Of a stretch of 64,000 bases of DNA, positions 1-8,604 are shown piece by piece. The notes beneath the pieces are model-generated. The model was not told the DNA's origin and searched no databases. It was given only the letters and a program-made list of their open reading frames with translations. The stretch comes from Aquipseudomonas alcaligenes NBRC 14159 (GTDB lineage Bacteria > Pseudomonadota > Gammaproteobacteria > Pseudomonadales > Pseudomonadaceae). Numbering within the stretch: position 1 is the stretch's first letter; each line of letters begins with the position of its first letter. The translations under genes were made by a program, and so were the position numbers. The stretch is from NCBI RefSeq assembly GCF_000467105.1, contig NZ_BATI01000007.1, positions 62,001-126,000 on the forward strand. Direction: 5' to 3'.

Positions 1-27
1 GAGGTCAAGGAAGGCCTCTGCTGGTAG
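1..27 (+). CDS. algD: algD 3' end (GDP-mannose 6-dehydrogenase), partial
   Basis: The first eight codons of the window read EVKEGLCW and then TAG. A short Cys-Trp C-terminus of this kind is what I recall for Pseudomonas AlgD, and algD is always the gene directly before alg8 in the alginate operon. AlgD oxidises GDP-mannose to GDP-mannuronate, the polymerisation substrate. Only the stop end is present, so the identity rests on position plus eight residues. The operon promoter normally lies upstream of algD and is therefore outside this window. Confidence 0.65.
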   Translation, partial: EVKEGLCW

Positions 28-38
28 CCCAGGCTACC
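23..38 (+). other. inverted repeat at the algD stop codon
   Basis: GGTAGCC (23-29) and GGCTACC (32-38) are perfect reverse complements that overlap the algD stop codon. As RNA this gives a 6-bp stem with a CCAG loop. There is no U-tract, so it is not a typical intrinsic terminator. It could stabilise or mark a processing point in the algD-alg8 message; that role is inference. Confidence 0.5.
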
Positions 39-118
39 GCTGGAACTGTGCACAGGGCGTAGAACAACAACAACAGCGCCCCCGTTGCAGAGCTGTAACC
101 TAACGGGGTTGGCGAAAA

Positions 119-1600
119 ATGGATGATCTCAAAGGGCGCCTGTTGCAGAGCGCCGGGTGGCTTTTTTACCTTGCGATATTGGGCGGCATGGCCTTGCTGC
201 TGCCGCATAGCGTGTTCGATCCGCAATCCACGGACTTCCTCCTGCTGCTCGGGGTCGTGGGGATCTGGCGCTATTCGATGGGGGCCATCCACTATGTGCG
301 TGGGGTGATCTTCCTCTATCTGGTGTACCCCTATTACCGGCGCAAGGCCCGCAAGCTCGGGGCCTCGGCCGATCCTTCGCATGTGTTTCTGATGGTCACC
401 AGCTTCCGCATCGATGCGCTGACCACAGCCGCGGTGTATCGCTCGGTGATTCAGGAAGCCATCGACTGCGGCTACCCGAGCACCGTGGTCTGCTCCATCG
501 TCGAACTCTCCGACGAGCTGCTGGTGAAGAACCTGTGGGCTGCGCTGGCGCCGCCGGAGCGGGTCAAGCTGAACTTCGTGCGGATTCCCGGTACCGGTAA
601 GCGCGACGGTCTGGCGCAGGGCTTCCGCGCCATCTCGCGGGCGCATCCGGACGAGAGTGCGGTGGTCGCGGTGATTGACGGCGACACGGTGCTGAGCGCC
701 GGCGTGGTGCGCAAGACGGTTCCCTACTTCAAGCTGTTCGACAACCTGGGTGGGCTCACCACCAACGAGTTCTGCGAGGTACGCGGCGGCTACATCATGG
801 AGGAGTGGCACAAGCTGCGTTTCGCCCAGCGCCACATCAACATGTGTTCCATGGCCCTGTCCAAGCGGGTGCTGACGCTGACCGGGCGCATGTCGGTATT
901 CCGCGCCCAGGTGGTCACCGATGCCGGCTTCATCGCCGATGTGGAGAGCGATCACCTCGAACACTGGCGCCTGGGGCGCTTCAAGTTCCTCACCGGCGAC
1001 GACAAGTCCAGCTGGTACAGCCTGATGCGCCTGGGCTACGACACCTTCTACGTGCCGGATGCGGCGATCAACACGGTCGAGCACCCGCCGGAGAAGAGCT
1101 TCATCAAGGCCAGTCGCAAGCTGATGTTCCGCTGGTACGGCAACAACCTGCGGCAGAACTCGCGGGCGTTGGGGCTCGGCCCCGGCCATCTGGGTCTGTT
1201 CACTAGCGTGGTGCTGCTCGATCAGCGGGTGTCCATGTGGACCAGTCTGCTCGGCCCGGCCGTGGCCATCGTGGCGAGCATCAAGTACGGCTTCGCCTAC
1301 CTGCTCATCTACATGCTGTGGATCGGTCTCACCCGCCTGGTGCTGACCCTGCTGCTGCTGGCCTCCGGGCACCGCATCGGGCCGGCTTACCCACTGATCC
1401 TTTATTACAACCAGATCGTCGGCGCACTGGTGAAGGTCTACGTGTTCTTCCGCCTCGACCAGCAGTCCTGGACCCGCCAGAAGACCAAGCTCGATCGCGG
1501 CCTGGGCGGCTTCCAGACGTGGTTCAACACCTGGTCGTCGCGCGCCATGACCTTTTCGGCTGCCAGCGTTTTCGCCGCCACCCTGATGTGGGTGGTCTGA
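119..1600 (+). CDS. alg8: Alg8, alginate polymerase (glycosyltransferase family 2)
   Basis: Alg8 is the inner-membrane glycosyltransferase that polymerises GDP-mannuronate into polymannuronate together with Alg44. The protein has 493 residues, close to the 494 of P. aeruginosa Alg8. The GT2 Asp motif VIDGDTV places the nucleotide-binding aspartates at D187 and D189. Membrane segments flank the cytoplasmic catalytic domain: roughly residues 13-30 and 38-70 at the N-terminus, and several after residue 360. It starts 91 bp after the presumed algD stop and is followed 40 bp later by alg44. The family is very well conserved, for example the [15 protein letters not shown] stretch. Confidence 0.97.
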   Translation: MDDLKGRLLQSAGWLFYLAILGGMALLLPHSVFDPQSTDFLLLLGVVGIWRYSMGAIHYVRGVIFLYLVYPYYRRKARKLGASADPSHVFLMVTSFRIDALTTAAVYRSVIQEAIDCGYPSTVVCSIVELSDELLVKNLWAALAPPERVKLNFVRIPGTGKRDGLAQGFRAISRAHPDESAVVAVIDGDTVLSAGVVRKTVPYFKLFDNLGGLTTNEFCEVRGGYIMEEWHKLRFAQRHINMCSMALSKRVLTLTGRMSVFRAQVVTDAGFIADVESDHLEHWRLGRFKFLTGDDKSSWYSLMRLGYDTFYVPDAAINTVEHPPEKSFIKASRKLMFRWYGNNLRQNSRALGLGPGHLGLFTSVVLLDQRVSMWTSLLGPAVAIVASIKYGFAYLLIYMLWIGLTRLVLTLLLLASGHRIGPAYPLILYYNQIVGALVKVYVFFRLDQQSWTRQKTKLDRGLGGFQTWFNTWSSRAMTFSAASVFAATLMWVV

Positions 1601-1640
1601 CCCGGCCCCATTCAATTTGCAGTTTGCACAAGGAACGAAG

Positions 1641-2795
1641 ATGAACGCAGTGATCAGCCCGAACAGTAACGTGGTTCACGAAGCCGAAGCCCAGCGCCAG
1701 TACGCGCGCCTCAAGCTGCCGGCGAAGATTCGCTATCGCACCCCGCAGGGCCAGGAACTGGAGGCGCAGCTGCTCGACCTGTCGGTGGGCGGTTTCGGCT
1801 TCCAGCCAGGCAATACGCTGCTCAGCGAGGGCCAGCGTTTTCACGGCAAGCTGATGTTCGAAGTCGAAGGCATCGGCTTCGCCATGGACGTGCAGTTCCA
1901 GGTCCGCTCGCTGGTCGACGGCAAGCGCGCCGGCTGCGAGTTCCACGAACTGCGCCCGCGCGAGATCGCGGCGCTGCGCTACCTGATCAGCTCTTTCCTC
2001 AGTGGCGAGCTGGTCAATGTCGGCGACCTGATCAGCACCCTGCAGCGCGAAAATTTCACCAAGCCGCGCAAGGGCAAGGGTGACGACAAGATGAGCCTGG
2101 CCGCCAGGATCAAGGCGCTTGGCCTGAGCTTGAGCATCTTCCTGGTCGGTGTGGCCGCCAGCAGCTATGTGCTGTACCAGCTGTACGACGTGTACTTCAT
2201 CACCCATGCCGATTCCGCCCAGGTCTCGGTCCCGGGGCAGCAGGTGTCCATGCCGCGCGAGGGCACGGTACAGAGCCTGGTGAAGGTCGGTGACACGGTC
2301 GCCAAGGGCGCCCCGGTGGGCACGTTCTCGTCCAGCGCGCTGGACGTGCTGAAGAATGTGCTGAAACCGGAAGAGATGGCTCCTGACAATCTGCAGCGGC
2401 TGTTCGACAAGAGCTTCCAGGGCACCCTGACCAGCCCCTGCGACTGCCGGGTGGTGGCGCAGTTGGTCGGCGACGGTCAGGTAGCGGCCAAGGGCGCTGC
2501 GGTGTTCATGATGGCGCCGGTCGATGCCGTGGCCACAGTCGAGGCGCGCTTCCCCTATCGCGCCTTCGACGAGCTGCAGCCGGGCAGCCCGGTGAACTTC
2601 CTTGTGGCCGGCGAGAGCGAGCCGCGCAGCGGGCGCATCAGCACCCTGGCGCTGCAGGATGGCGGCCTGGCCTCGGATATCCGCGTCGCCATTCAGCCTG
2701 ACCAGCCGCTGGCCACCGAGCTGGCCAAGCGTCCGGTGGACGTGCGCATCCAGCCGCTGGGCGGGCTGTTCGACAGCGTGGCGGCCGGCAAATGA
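1641..2795 (+). CDS. alg44: Alg44, c-di-GMP-binding alginate co-polymerase
   Basis: Alg44 has 384 residues. Its N-terminal cytoplasmic PilZ domain shows the c-di-GMP signature R19-x3-R23 plus D46-x-S48-x2-G51. One membrane helix (about residues 158-178) leads to a periplasmic HlyD-like adaptor domain. In the family, c-di-GMP binding here switches on polymerisation by Alg8, and the periplasmic part links to the export complex. I chose the ATG at 1641, preceded by AGGAACGAAG, over an in-frame TTG at 1617, because it matches the family N-terminus. The stop overlaps the algK start by 4 bp (ATGA), which indicates coupled translation. Confidence 0.96.
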   Translation: MNAVISPNSNVVHEAEAQRQYARLKLPAKIRYRTPQGQELEAQLLDLSVGGFGFQPGNTLLSEGQRFHGKLMFEVEGIGFAMDVQFQVRSLVDGKRAGCEFHELRPREIAALRYLISSFLSGELVNVGDLISTLQRENFTKPRKGKGDDKMSLAARIKALGLSLSIFLVGVAASSYVLYQLYDVYFITHADSAQVSVPGQQVSMPREGTVQSLVKVGDTVAKGAPVGTFSSSALDVLKNVLKPEEMAPDNLQRLFDKSFQGTLTSPCDCRVVAQLVGDGQVAAKGAAVFMMAPVDAVATVEARFPYRAFDELQPGSPVNFLVAGESEPRSGRISTLALQDGGLASDIRVAIQPDQPLATELAKRPVDVRIQPLGGLFDSVAAGK

Positions 2796-4162
2796 AGCGC
2801 AGCGGCCTGGCCCTAGCGCTGGCGGCTGCACTGGGCGGCTGCACCCAGCTGCCGGACCTGCAGCTGGCCAAGCATGCGCAGACGGGTGGCGACCTGGCCA
2901 CCGCCGAGGCCAACTTCCGCCCCCTGGCCGAGCAGGGCTTTGTCGAGGCGCAGATCGGCCTGGCCGATGTCCTGGTGCAGAGCCCCGAGGCGCAACGCCA
3001 GGCCCAGGGCGAGGCGCTCTATCGCCAGGCGGCCGATGTCTCGCCGCTGGCGCGCAGCAAGCTCGGCAAGTGGCTGGCGGCCAAGGAGCAGGCCAGCGTG
3101 GCCGAGCAGCAGGAAGCCGAGCGCCTGCTGTTGCAGGCCATCGAGGACGGCGATCAGAGTGCGCTGCTGGCGCTGCTGCGTCTGCAGCTGCAGGACCCGC
3201 AGCGCCTGGCCAGCGGCGAGCTCGAAGCGCAACTGCGCGGCTGGCAGGCACGCGGCATGCCGCAGGCGCGGCTCGGCTGGATCCTGCTGTACCGCGCGCG
3301 CGGCGACTATGCCGCGCACCTGGCGGAGATCCGCCGGGATTGCGAGGCCTGGCTGAGCGAAGTCAGCGAGTGCTACGTCGAGCTGGTCAGCGTGTACCGC
3401 CTGGAGGGCGCGCAAGAGCCGCTGCAGGCGCTGCTGGGACGGCTGCGCGCGGACTATGCCGCCGGCCTGGTGACACCGATACGGGTGAAAACCGTCGCCG
3501 CAGCGCTGGTGGCCGAGGGGCAGGGCGAGCCGCAGCCGGAGCTGGCGCGCGAGCTTTATGAAGAAATCGCCCCGCAGTGGCCGGATGCCTGGGTCAGCCT
3601 GGCGGATCTGCTCAGGCGCTTCCCGCAACTGGGCGATGGCCAGCAGGCCGTGGCCTACCTGGAGCAGGGCCTGGCGGCCGGCTCCTCCAAGGCGGCGCTG
3701 AGCCTTGGTCACCTTTACCTGAACGGCCAGCTGGTGCCTGCCGAGCCGCGCAAGGCCGAACAGTATCTGTTGCAGGCCGCGGCCGAGCAGAACAAGGCGC
3801 ACATGCTGCTGGGCAAGCTGTATCGCGGTGGTCAGCTGGGGCGCATCGACCCGCAGAAGGCGCTGGACCATCTGCTGCTCGCCGCCCGCGCCGGCGAACC
3901 CGGTGCCGATGCGGCGCTGGCCCAGCTGTTCGGCGAAGGTCGCGGCATTCGGATCAATCCGGTTTACGCCTATGGCTTCGCCCTGCTGGCCAAGGAGCAG
4001 GGTTCGGCCCAGGGCGACGTCTGGCTCGAGCGCATGGCACCGCGCCTACAGCCCGCCGATCTGCAGCGGGCCCGCGAGATGGCGGCGCAGGAGCGGGCGG
4101 CCAGGGCGGGTGAGCGCATCAGCCAGGGCAACCACAAGGACAAGGCACAGGAAGTACTATGA
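2792..4162 (+). CDS. algK: AlgK, alginate export outer-membrane lipoprotein
   Basis: AlgK is a 456-residue periplasmic-facing lipoprotein that scaffolds the export complex and helps place the AlgE porin. The N-terminus has a lipoprotein signal with lipobox L14-G-G-C17. The rest is an all-helical, Ala/Leu/Gln-rich chain of TPR/Sel1-like repeats; clear units such as ALSLGHLYLNGQ and AHMLLGKLYRGG recur about every 35 residues in the second half. It overlaps alg44 by 4 bp at its start and algE by 4 bp at its end. P. aeruginosa AlgK is about 475 residues, so this one is slightly shorter. Confidence 0.94.
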   Translation: MKRSGLALALAAALGGCTQLPDLQLAKHAQTGGDLATAEANFRPLAEQGFVEAQIGLADVLVQSPEAQRQAQGEALYRQAADVSPLARSKLGKWLAAKEQASVAEQQEAERLLLQAIEDGDQSALLALLRLQLQDPQRLASGELEAQLRGWQARGMPQARLGWILLYRARGDYAAHLAEIRRDCEAWLSEVSECYVELVSVYRLEGAQEPLQALLGRLRADYAAGLVTPIRVKTVAAALVAEGQGEPQPELARELYEEIAPQWPDAWVSLADLLRRFPQLGDGQQAVAYLEQGLAAGSSKAALSLGHLYLNGQLVPAEPRKAEQYLLQAAAEQNKAHMLLGKLYRGGQLGRIDPQKALDHLLLAARAGEPGADAALAQLFGEGRGIRINPVYAYGFALLAKEQGSAQGDVWLERMAPRLQPADLQRAREMAAQERAARAGERISQGNHKDKAQEVL

Positions 4163-5574
4163 CCCTCAATAAAGCTGTTACCACCTTCCTGATCGCCACC
4201 GGTGCGCTGAGTGCGCCCGGCCTGCGCGCGGAGGAGGGCGCGCGTTTCGACTACGGCGTCAACTTCAAGCTCACCGCCCAGTCCACCGAGGATCTCGACC
4301 TGGGCACCCGCGATGAAGGCGACTTCAACGGCCTCGGCTTCGGCGTGCGGCCCTGGCTGCTGGCGCAGCGTGGTGACTGGTCGGGCTATGTGCTCGGCGA
4401 GGCATTCGCCGCCACCGATGTGCTGGAGTCCTCGCAGGTCGCCGGCGACGACATCGATGCCGGCGATACCCGCGAGCGCGATGACAGTTTCCTCGCCCTG
4501 CACGAGTTCTGGGTCGACTACGGCGGCCTCACCGCCTATCCGCAGGAGTCGTTGCGTTTCGGTCGTCAACGCATCCGTGCCGATGACGGTCTGTGGTGGG
4601 ACACCAATATCGAGGCGCTGCGCTGGAACTTCGAGACCACCTTGCTCGACGCCCATATCGGCGTGGCCGAGCGCTTCAGCGACTACCGCACCGACCTCGA
4701 CGACCTGGCGCCGCAGGACGAGGATCGTCAGCACTTCATGGGCGACATCTCCACGCAGTGGCGTCCCGAGCATTGGGCTGGGCTCAAGCTGCATCACAGC
4801 CGCGATGACGGCAGCCTGGCCGGGGTGGGCGAGCGGGTCGATGAGCTGAGCAAAACCTACAAGGGTGACATCACCTGGCTCGGCGCCGAGCTCAATGGCG
4901 ACTTCTTCAATCCGCGCAGCAGCGCGCCGCTCAACTACTGGGTGGCGCTCACCGGCATGCAGGGCGACGCCGAAATGCTGCAGACCAGCAGCGCCAGCGG
5001 TGAGCGGCGCGCCCTCGGCAGCCGCGATCAGGACCTGGATGGCTGGGCCATCGACCTCGGCCTGCGCTGGAACATCGATGAGCACTGGCGCCTCGGTGGC
5101 ACCCTGGCGCGCGCCAGTGGCGGCGGCGATGCCGACGACTCCGAACAGTTTCTGCAGACCGATCTGCAGAGCAACCGCGCGCGCTTCACCGGCACCCGCT
5201 CCAGCGTGCACCGTTTCGGCGAGGCCTACCGCGGTGAGCTAAACAACCTGCAGGCGGCCTCGCTGTTCGGCAGCTGGATTCTCGACAAGAAGTACGACGC
5301 CAGCATCGTCTATCACCGCTTCTGGCGGGTGGACGAGGACCTCGACAGTGCCAGTGGTCTGAGCGTCGGACTGGAGCCGGGCGACAAGGACCTGGGCCAG
5401 GAAGTCGACCTGGTGCTGACCCGCTACTTCGACCGCGCCGAACTGGGCGTGGTGGAGGCCGACTCGGCGCTGGTACGCCTGCGTGGCGGCCTGTTCCTGC
5501 CCGGCGATGCGTTCCCCAGCGGCACCGACTCGACCATGCACCGGGTCATGCTCGACCTGATCTGGCGCTACTGA
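4159..5574 (+). CDS. algE: AlgE, outer-membrane alginate export porin
   Basis: AlgE is the monomeric 18-stranded beta-barrel that secretes alginate. The product has 471 residues (about 490 in P. aeruginosa), with a signal peptide ending near residue 24 (GLRA/EEG). The mature chain is strand-rich and acidic, and ends in an aromatic residue (IWRY), as expected for BAM-assembled barrels. The family N-terminus RFDYGVNFKLTAQSTEDLDLG is recognisable. It overlaps algK by 4 bp, and algG follows after 10 bp. Confidence 0.95.
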   Translation: MTLNKAVTTFLIATGALSAPGLRAEEGARFDYGVNFKLTAQSTEDLDLGTRDEGDFNGLGFGVRPWLLAQRGDWSGYVLGEAFAATDVLESSQVAGDDIDAGDTRERDDSFLALHEFWVDYGGLTAYPQESLRFGRQRIRADDGLWWDTNIEALRWNFETTLLDAHIGVAERFSDYRTDLDDLAPQDEDRQHFMGDISTQWRPEHWAGLKLHHSRDDGSLAGVGERVDELSKTYKGDITWLGAELNGDFFNPRSSAPLNYWVALTGMQGDAEMLQTSSASGERRALGSRDQDLDGWAIDLGLRWNIDEHWRLGGTLARASGGGDADDSEQFLQTDLQSNRARFTGTRSSVHRFGEAYRGELNNLQAASLFGSWILDKKYDASIVYHRFWRVDEDLDSASGLSVGLEPGDKDLGQEVDLVLTRYFDRAELGVVEADSALVRLRGGLFLPGDAFPSGTDSTMHRVMLDLIWRY

Positions 5575-5584
5575 GGAGGGCGGC

Positions 5585-7117
5585 ATGATGCACAGCAAAC
5601 GCATGATCACCCTCGGTCTCTGCGCCAGCCTGTTGGCTGGCCAGGCCCTGGCGGTGAATACCGATGTAACGCCCAAGTCCTACCGGGTCAGCAGCGCGCC
5701 GGTCGAGCCGCTGCAACTGGATGCGCCGAAGCTCCCCGACCTGACGCCGTTCACCCCGGCGGCGGTAGAGGCGAGGATCGAGCGCAAGCCGGCAGCCCGT
5801 GTCAGCGTCCGACGCATGATCGGTCTCGACCAGCTCAGCGAGTTCACCGGCGGCGACGAACGCCTGCGTGAGTGGGTGGTGCGCCAGGGCGGCATGCCCG
5901 AGGCGATCCTGGTGGAGGACGGCTACATCACGCCGGCCGGCCTGGCCAAGGCGCTCGGTGCCGAGCAGCTGCGCGAAACGGCGCCGGGGGTCTACCTGTT
6001 GCGCCGGCCGCTGGTGGTGATGCCGGGCGCGACCCTGCATATCGATCAGGCGACCAAGGATTTCCGCCTCTCCAGTGATCGCGGCGCCTTCATCATCAAC
6101 GACGGCAAGCTGTTCATCACCGATAGCCGGGTTACCGCCTGGCGCGAGAAGGAAGACCGCCAGGACTGGTTCGAGAAGAAGGGGCGCTTCCGTCCTTTCA
6201 TCAACGCCTGGGGCGGTACCGAGACCTACGTGGTCGGCTCGACCATCTCCAGCCTCGGCTACACCGAGAGCAAGTCCTACGGCTTCTCGATATCCCAGTA
6301 CAGCCCGTCGATGCACCCGAAGATGCAGCGTGGCCACCCTACCGGCTGGCTGCTCAACTCGCTGTGGGACGACATGTGGTACGGCTTCTACTGCTACGAG
6401 GCCGACGACGTGGTGATCCGCGGCAATACCTACCGCAACAACCTGGTCTACGGCATCGACCCGCACGACCGCTCGCGGCGCCTGATCATCGCCGAGAACA
6501 CTGCCTACGGCACGGTGCAGAAGCACGGCATCATCGTCTCGCGCGAGGTCAACGACAGCTGGATCTTCAACAACCGCTCCTACGAGAACAACCTCTCCGG
6601 CATCGTCATTGACCGCAGCAGCGTGAACAACGTCATCGCCTACAACGAGACGTATCGCAACAAGTCCGACGGCGTGACCATCTACGAGAGCAGCAACAAC
6701 CTGCTGTGGGGCAACAAGGCCTTCAACAATGAGCGCCACGGCATCCGTGTGCGCAACAGCATGAACGTGCGCCTGTACGAAAACCTGCTGGTCGGCAACG
6801 GCAAGCTGGGGGTCTACGGCCACGTCAAGGACCTCAGCAACACCGACCGCGACATCCTGCTCGACCCCTTCGAAACCAACATCTCCATGCTCATCGTCGG
6901 CGGCAAGCTGGTGGCCAATGCCTCCGGCCCGCTGGGCGTGGATTCGCCGCTGAGCCTGGAGCTGTACCGGGTGGAGATGCTGTCGCCGACCAAGAGCTCC
7001 GGCATCGTCCTGCCCGGCATTCTCGGCCCGCATCAGGACAAGATCCTCGACCTGCTGGTACGCCAGAACAAACCGGTACTGATCGATTACCTCGGCAAGG
7101 AGGAGGCCGTACGATGA
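5585..7117 (+). CDS. algG: AlgG, periplasmic mannuronan C5-epimerase
   Basis: AlgG converts mannuronate to guluronate residues in the polymer within the periplasm, and also belongs to the export scaffold. The protein has 510 residues (about 543 in P. aeruginosa) with a signal peptide ending near QALA (residues 20-23). The C-terminal two-thirds is a right-handed parallel beta-helix of carbohydrate-binding/sugar-hydrolase (CASH) repeats. The DPHDRS motif lies at residues 292-297 and holds the histidine implicated in catalysis. GGAGGG precedes the start; a second ATG at 5588 is an equally possible start. The stop overlaps the algX start (ATGA). Confidence 0.96.
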   Translation: MMHSKRMITLGLCASLLAGQALAVNTDVTPKSYRVSSAPVEPLQLDAPKLPDLTPFTPAAVEARIERKPAARVSVRRMIGLDQLSEFTGGDERLREWVVRQGGMPEAILVEDGYITPAGLAKALGAEQLRETAPGVYLLRRPLVVMPGATLHIDQATKDFRLSSDRGAFIINDGKLFITDSRVTAWREKEDRQDWFEKKGRFRPFINAWGGTETYVVGSTISSLGYTESKSYGFSISQYSPSMHPKMQRGHPTGWLLNSLWDDMWYGFYCYEADDVVIRGNTYRNNLVYGIDPHDRSRRLIIAENTAYGTVQKHGIIVSREVNDSWIFNNRSYENNLSGIVIDRSSVNNVIAYNETYRNKSDGVTIYESSNNLLWGNKAFNNERHGIRVRNSMNVRLYENLLVGNGKLGVYGHVKDLSNTDRDILLDPFETNISMLIVGGKLVANASGPLGVDSPLSLELYRVEMLSPTKSSGIVLPGILGPHQDKILDLLVRQNKPVLIDYLGKEEAVR

Positions 7118-8532
7118 ACCTGTTTCCTCGCGCTCGCGGCAGCATGGCACTGGGCCTGCTGCTGACCGCATCGACTGTCGTGGCGGCGGACTTCCCGCGA
7201 TACGACATTGAACCAGTAGATAAGCTCTGCCCGGCGGCGGCCAACCCGGCCAGCTACACCACCAAGGAGCTTGATTTCCACAGCTTGCTCATCGATGGCC
7301 AGGATGGGTGGCTGTTCCGTACCAAGAACGATCTGCGCACCGATATCGGCACGAGTCCTTATGGCTACGCCCAGCTGAAACGCCTGCGTGACGAGCTCAA
7401 CGCACGAGGGGTGGAGCTGCTGGTGGTGTTCCAGCCCACCAAGGGCCTGGTCAACCGGAGCAAGCTTACGCCGCAGTGGCAGGCCCAATACGACTGGGAA
7501 GCTGCTCGTGCCAATTACATCAAGACCATTGGCGAGCTCCGCAAGCTTGGAATTTGGGCCGCAGACTATTCGCCCCTGTTCGATGAGAAGGATGAGCAGC
7601 AGGCGTTCTTCTTCAGGGACGATAACCACTGGACACCCAGTGGCGCCGAGAAGACCGCCAAGCTGACCGCCGAGGTGCTGAAGCAGATTCCGGCCTACGC
7701 CAGCCTGCAGAAGAAGGAGTTTGTCACCAAGCGCGTCGGCATGCTGCGCAGCATGGGTGGTTCAAGCACGGCGGCGGGCAAGATCTGTGGCAATGACTAT
7801 GGCTTCGAGTACGTAGATCGTTTCGCCACCGAGCCCGCAGAGGAAAGTTCCGGCGACAGTCTGTTTGGAGAGGAGTCGACTCCGGAGGTTGTGCTCGTAG
7901 GCACCAGCAACAGCGGCGAGAAGTACAACTTCGTGGGCTATCTGGAGCAATACAGCGGCGTTCAGGTGATGAACATGGCCGTGACGGGTGGCGGCTATGA
8001 CAGCGCCATGCTGCAACTGCTGGCCAGCGAGGAGTTTCAGGCCAAGCCGCCGAAGGTGCTCATCTGGGAGTTCGCTCCGCATTACGACATGTCGCTGCGC
8101 GACTTCTACCGCCAGGCCGTGCCGATGGTCGACAACGGCTGCGTCGGCCAGCCCGCGCTGCTCAGTGGCAAGGTCAAGCTGCAGCCCGGCACCAACCAGA
8201 TCCTGCTCAACGGCACTAGCGGCCTGAAGGAGCTGCGCAGCGCCGATCACATGATCGACCTGCGGTTCAGCGACCCCACTGTGCGCGAGGCCAAGAGCAC
8301 CCTCTGGTATTTCAGCGGGCGCAAGGAGGGCTACAAGCTGGAGCAGAGCGACCGCGTGGATACCGGCGGCCGCTACCTGTTCGAGCTGCGCGACGATGGC
8401 GACTGGGCCGACCTGACCCTGATGAGCCTGGAAGTCGACGCCCCCGAAAACATGCCCGCAGGTCTCAGCGTCGAGGCCACCGTGTGCCAGCGCCGCGACG
8501 CTGGCCGACCCCAACTGGCGGTCGGCCGATGA
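7114..8532 (+). CDS. algX: AlgX, alginate O-acetyltransferase
   Basis: AlgX transfers acetyl groups to mannuronate residues in the periplasm. The 472-residue product has a signal peptide (about residues 1-25), an SGNH-like domain and a C-terminal carbohydrate-binding module. The catalytic triad is visible as D170-x-H172 in DDNHW and S265 in GTSNSG, in register with D174/H176/S269 of P. aeruginosa AlgX. It overlaps algG by 4 bp. Unlike the canonical operon, the next full gene is algI rather than algL. The stop overlaps an ATG at 8529 that opens only a 24-codon frame. Confidence 0.95.
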   Translation: MNLFPRARGSMALGLLLTASTVVAADFPRYDIEPVDKLCPAAANPASYTTKELDFHSLLIDGQDGWLFRTKNDLRTDIGTSPYGYAQLKRLRDELNARGVELLVVFQPTKGLVNRSKLTPQWQAQYDWEAARANYIKTIGELRKLGIWAADYSPLFDEKDEQQAFFFRDDNHWTPSGAEKTAKLTAEVLKQIPAYASLQKKEFVTKRVGMLRSMGGSSTAAGKICGNDYGFEYVDRFATEPAEESSGDSLFGEESTPEVVLVGTSNSGEKYNFVGYLEQYSGVQVMNMAVTGGGYDSAMLQLLASEEFQAKPPKVLIWEFAPHYDMSLRDFYRQAVPMVDNGCVGQPALLSGKVKLQPGTNQILLNGTSGLKELRSADHMIDLRFSDPTVREAKSTLWYFSGRKEGYKLEQSDRVDTGGRYLFELRDDGDWADLTLMSLEVDAPENMPAGLSVEATVCQRRDAGRPQLAVGR

Positions 8533-8603
8533 GCGCCCCGAACACCCCGACCCCTCCGGCTGCGGCCGGGGCGCGGCCGTGCCGCCTTACCTGGAGAAAC
8601 TAG
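8529..8603 (+). other. 24-codon open frame in the algX-algI gap, possible deletion scar
   Basis: An ATG overlaps the algX stop in the ATGA arrangement used elsewhere in this operon, but the frame (MSAPNTPTPPAAAG...) ends at TAG (8601-8603), 1 base before the algI ATG. The peptide resembles no alginate protein. In the usual Pseudomonas operon algL occupies this position, so this may be a scar left when algL moved, or simply a leader coupling algX to algI translation. The GC-rich spacer also contains two copies of GCGGCCG. Coding status is uncertain. Confidence 0.3.
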
Positions 8604-8604
8604 G

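Noticed and set aside
1617..1640. A TTG upstream start for alg44
   Set aside because: It overlaps the ribosome-binding region of the ATG at 1641 and adds residues not found in the family.
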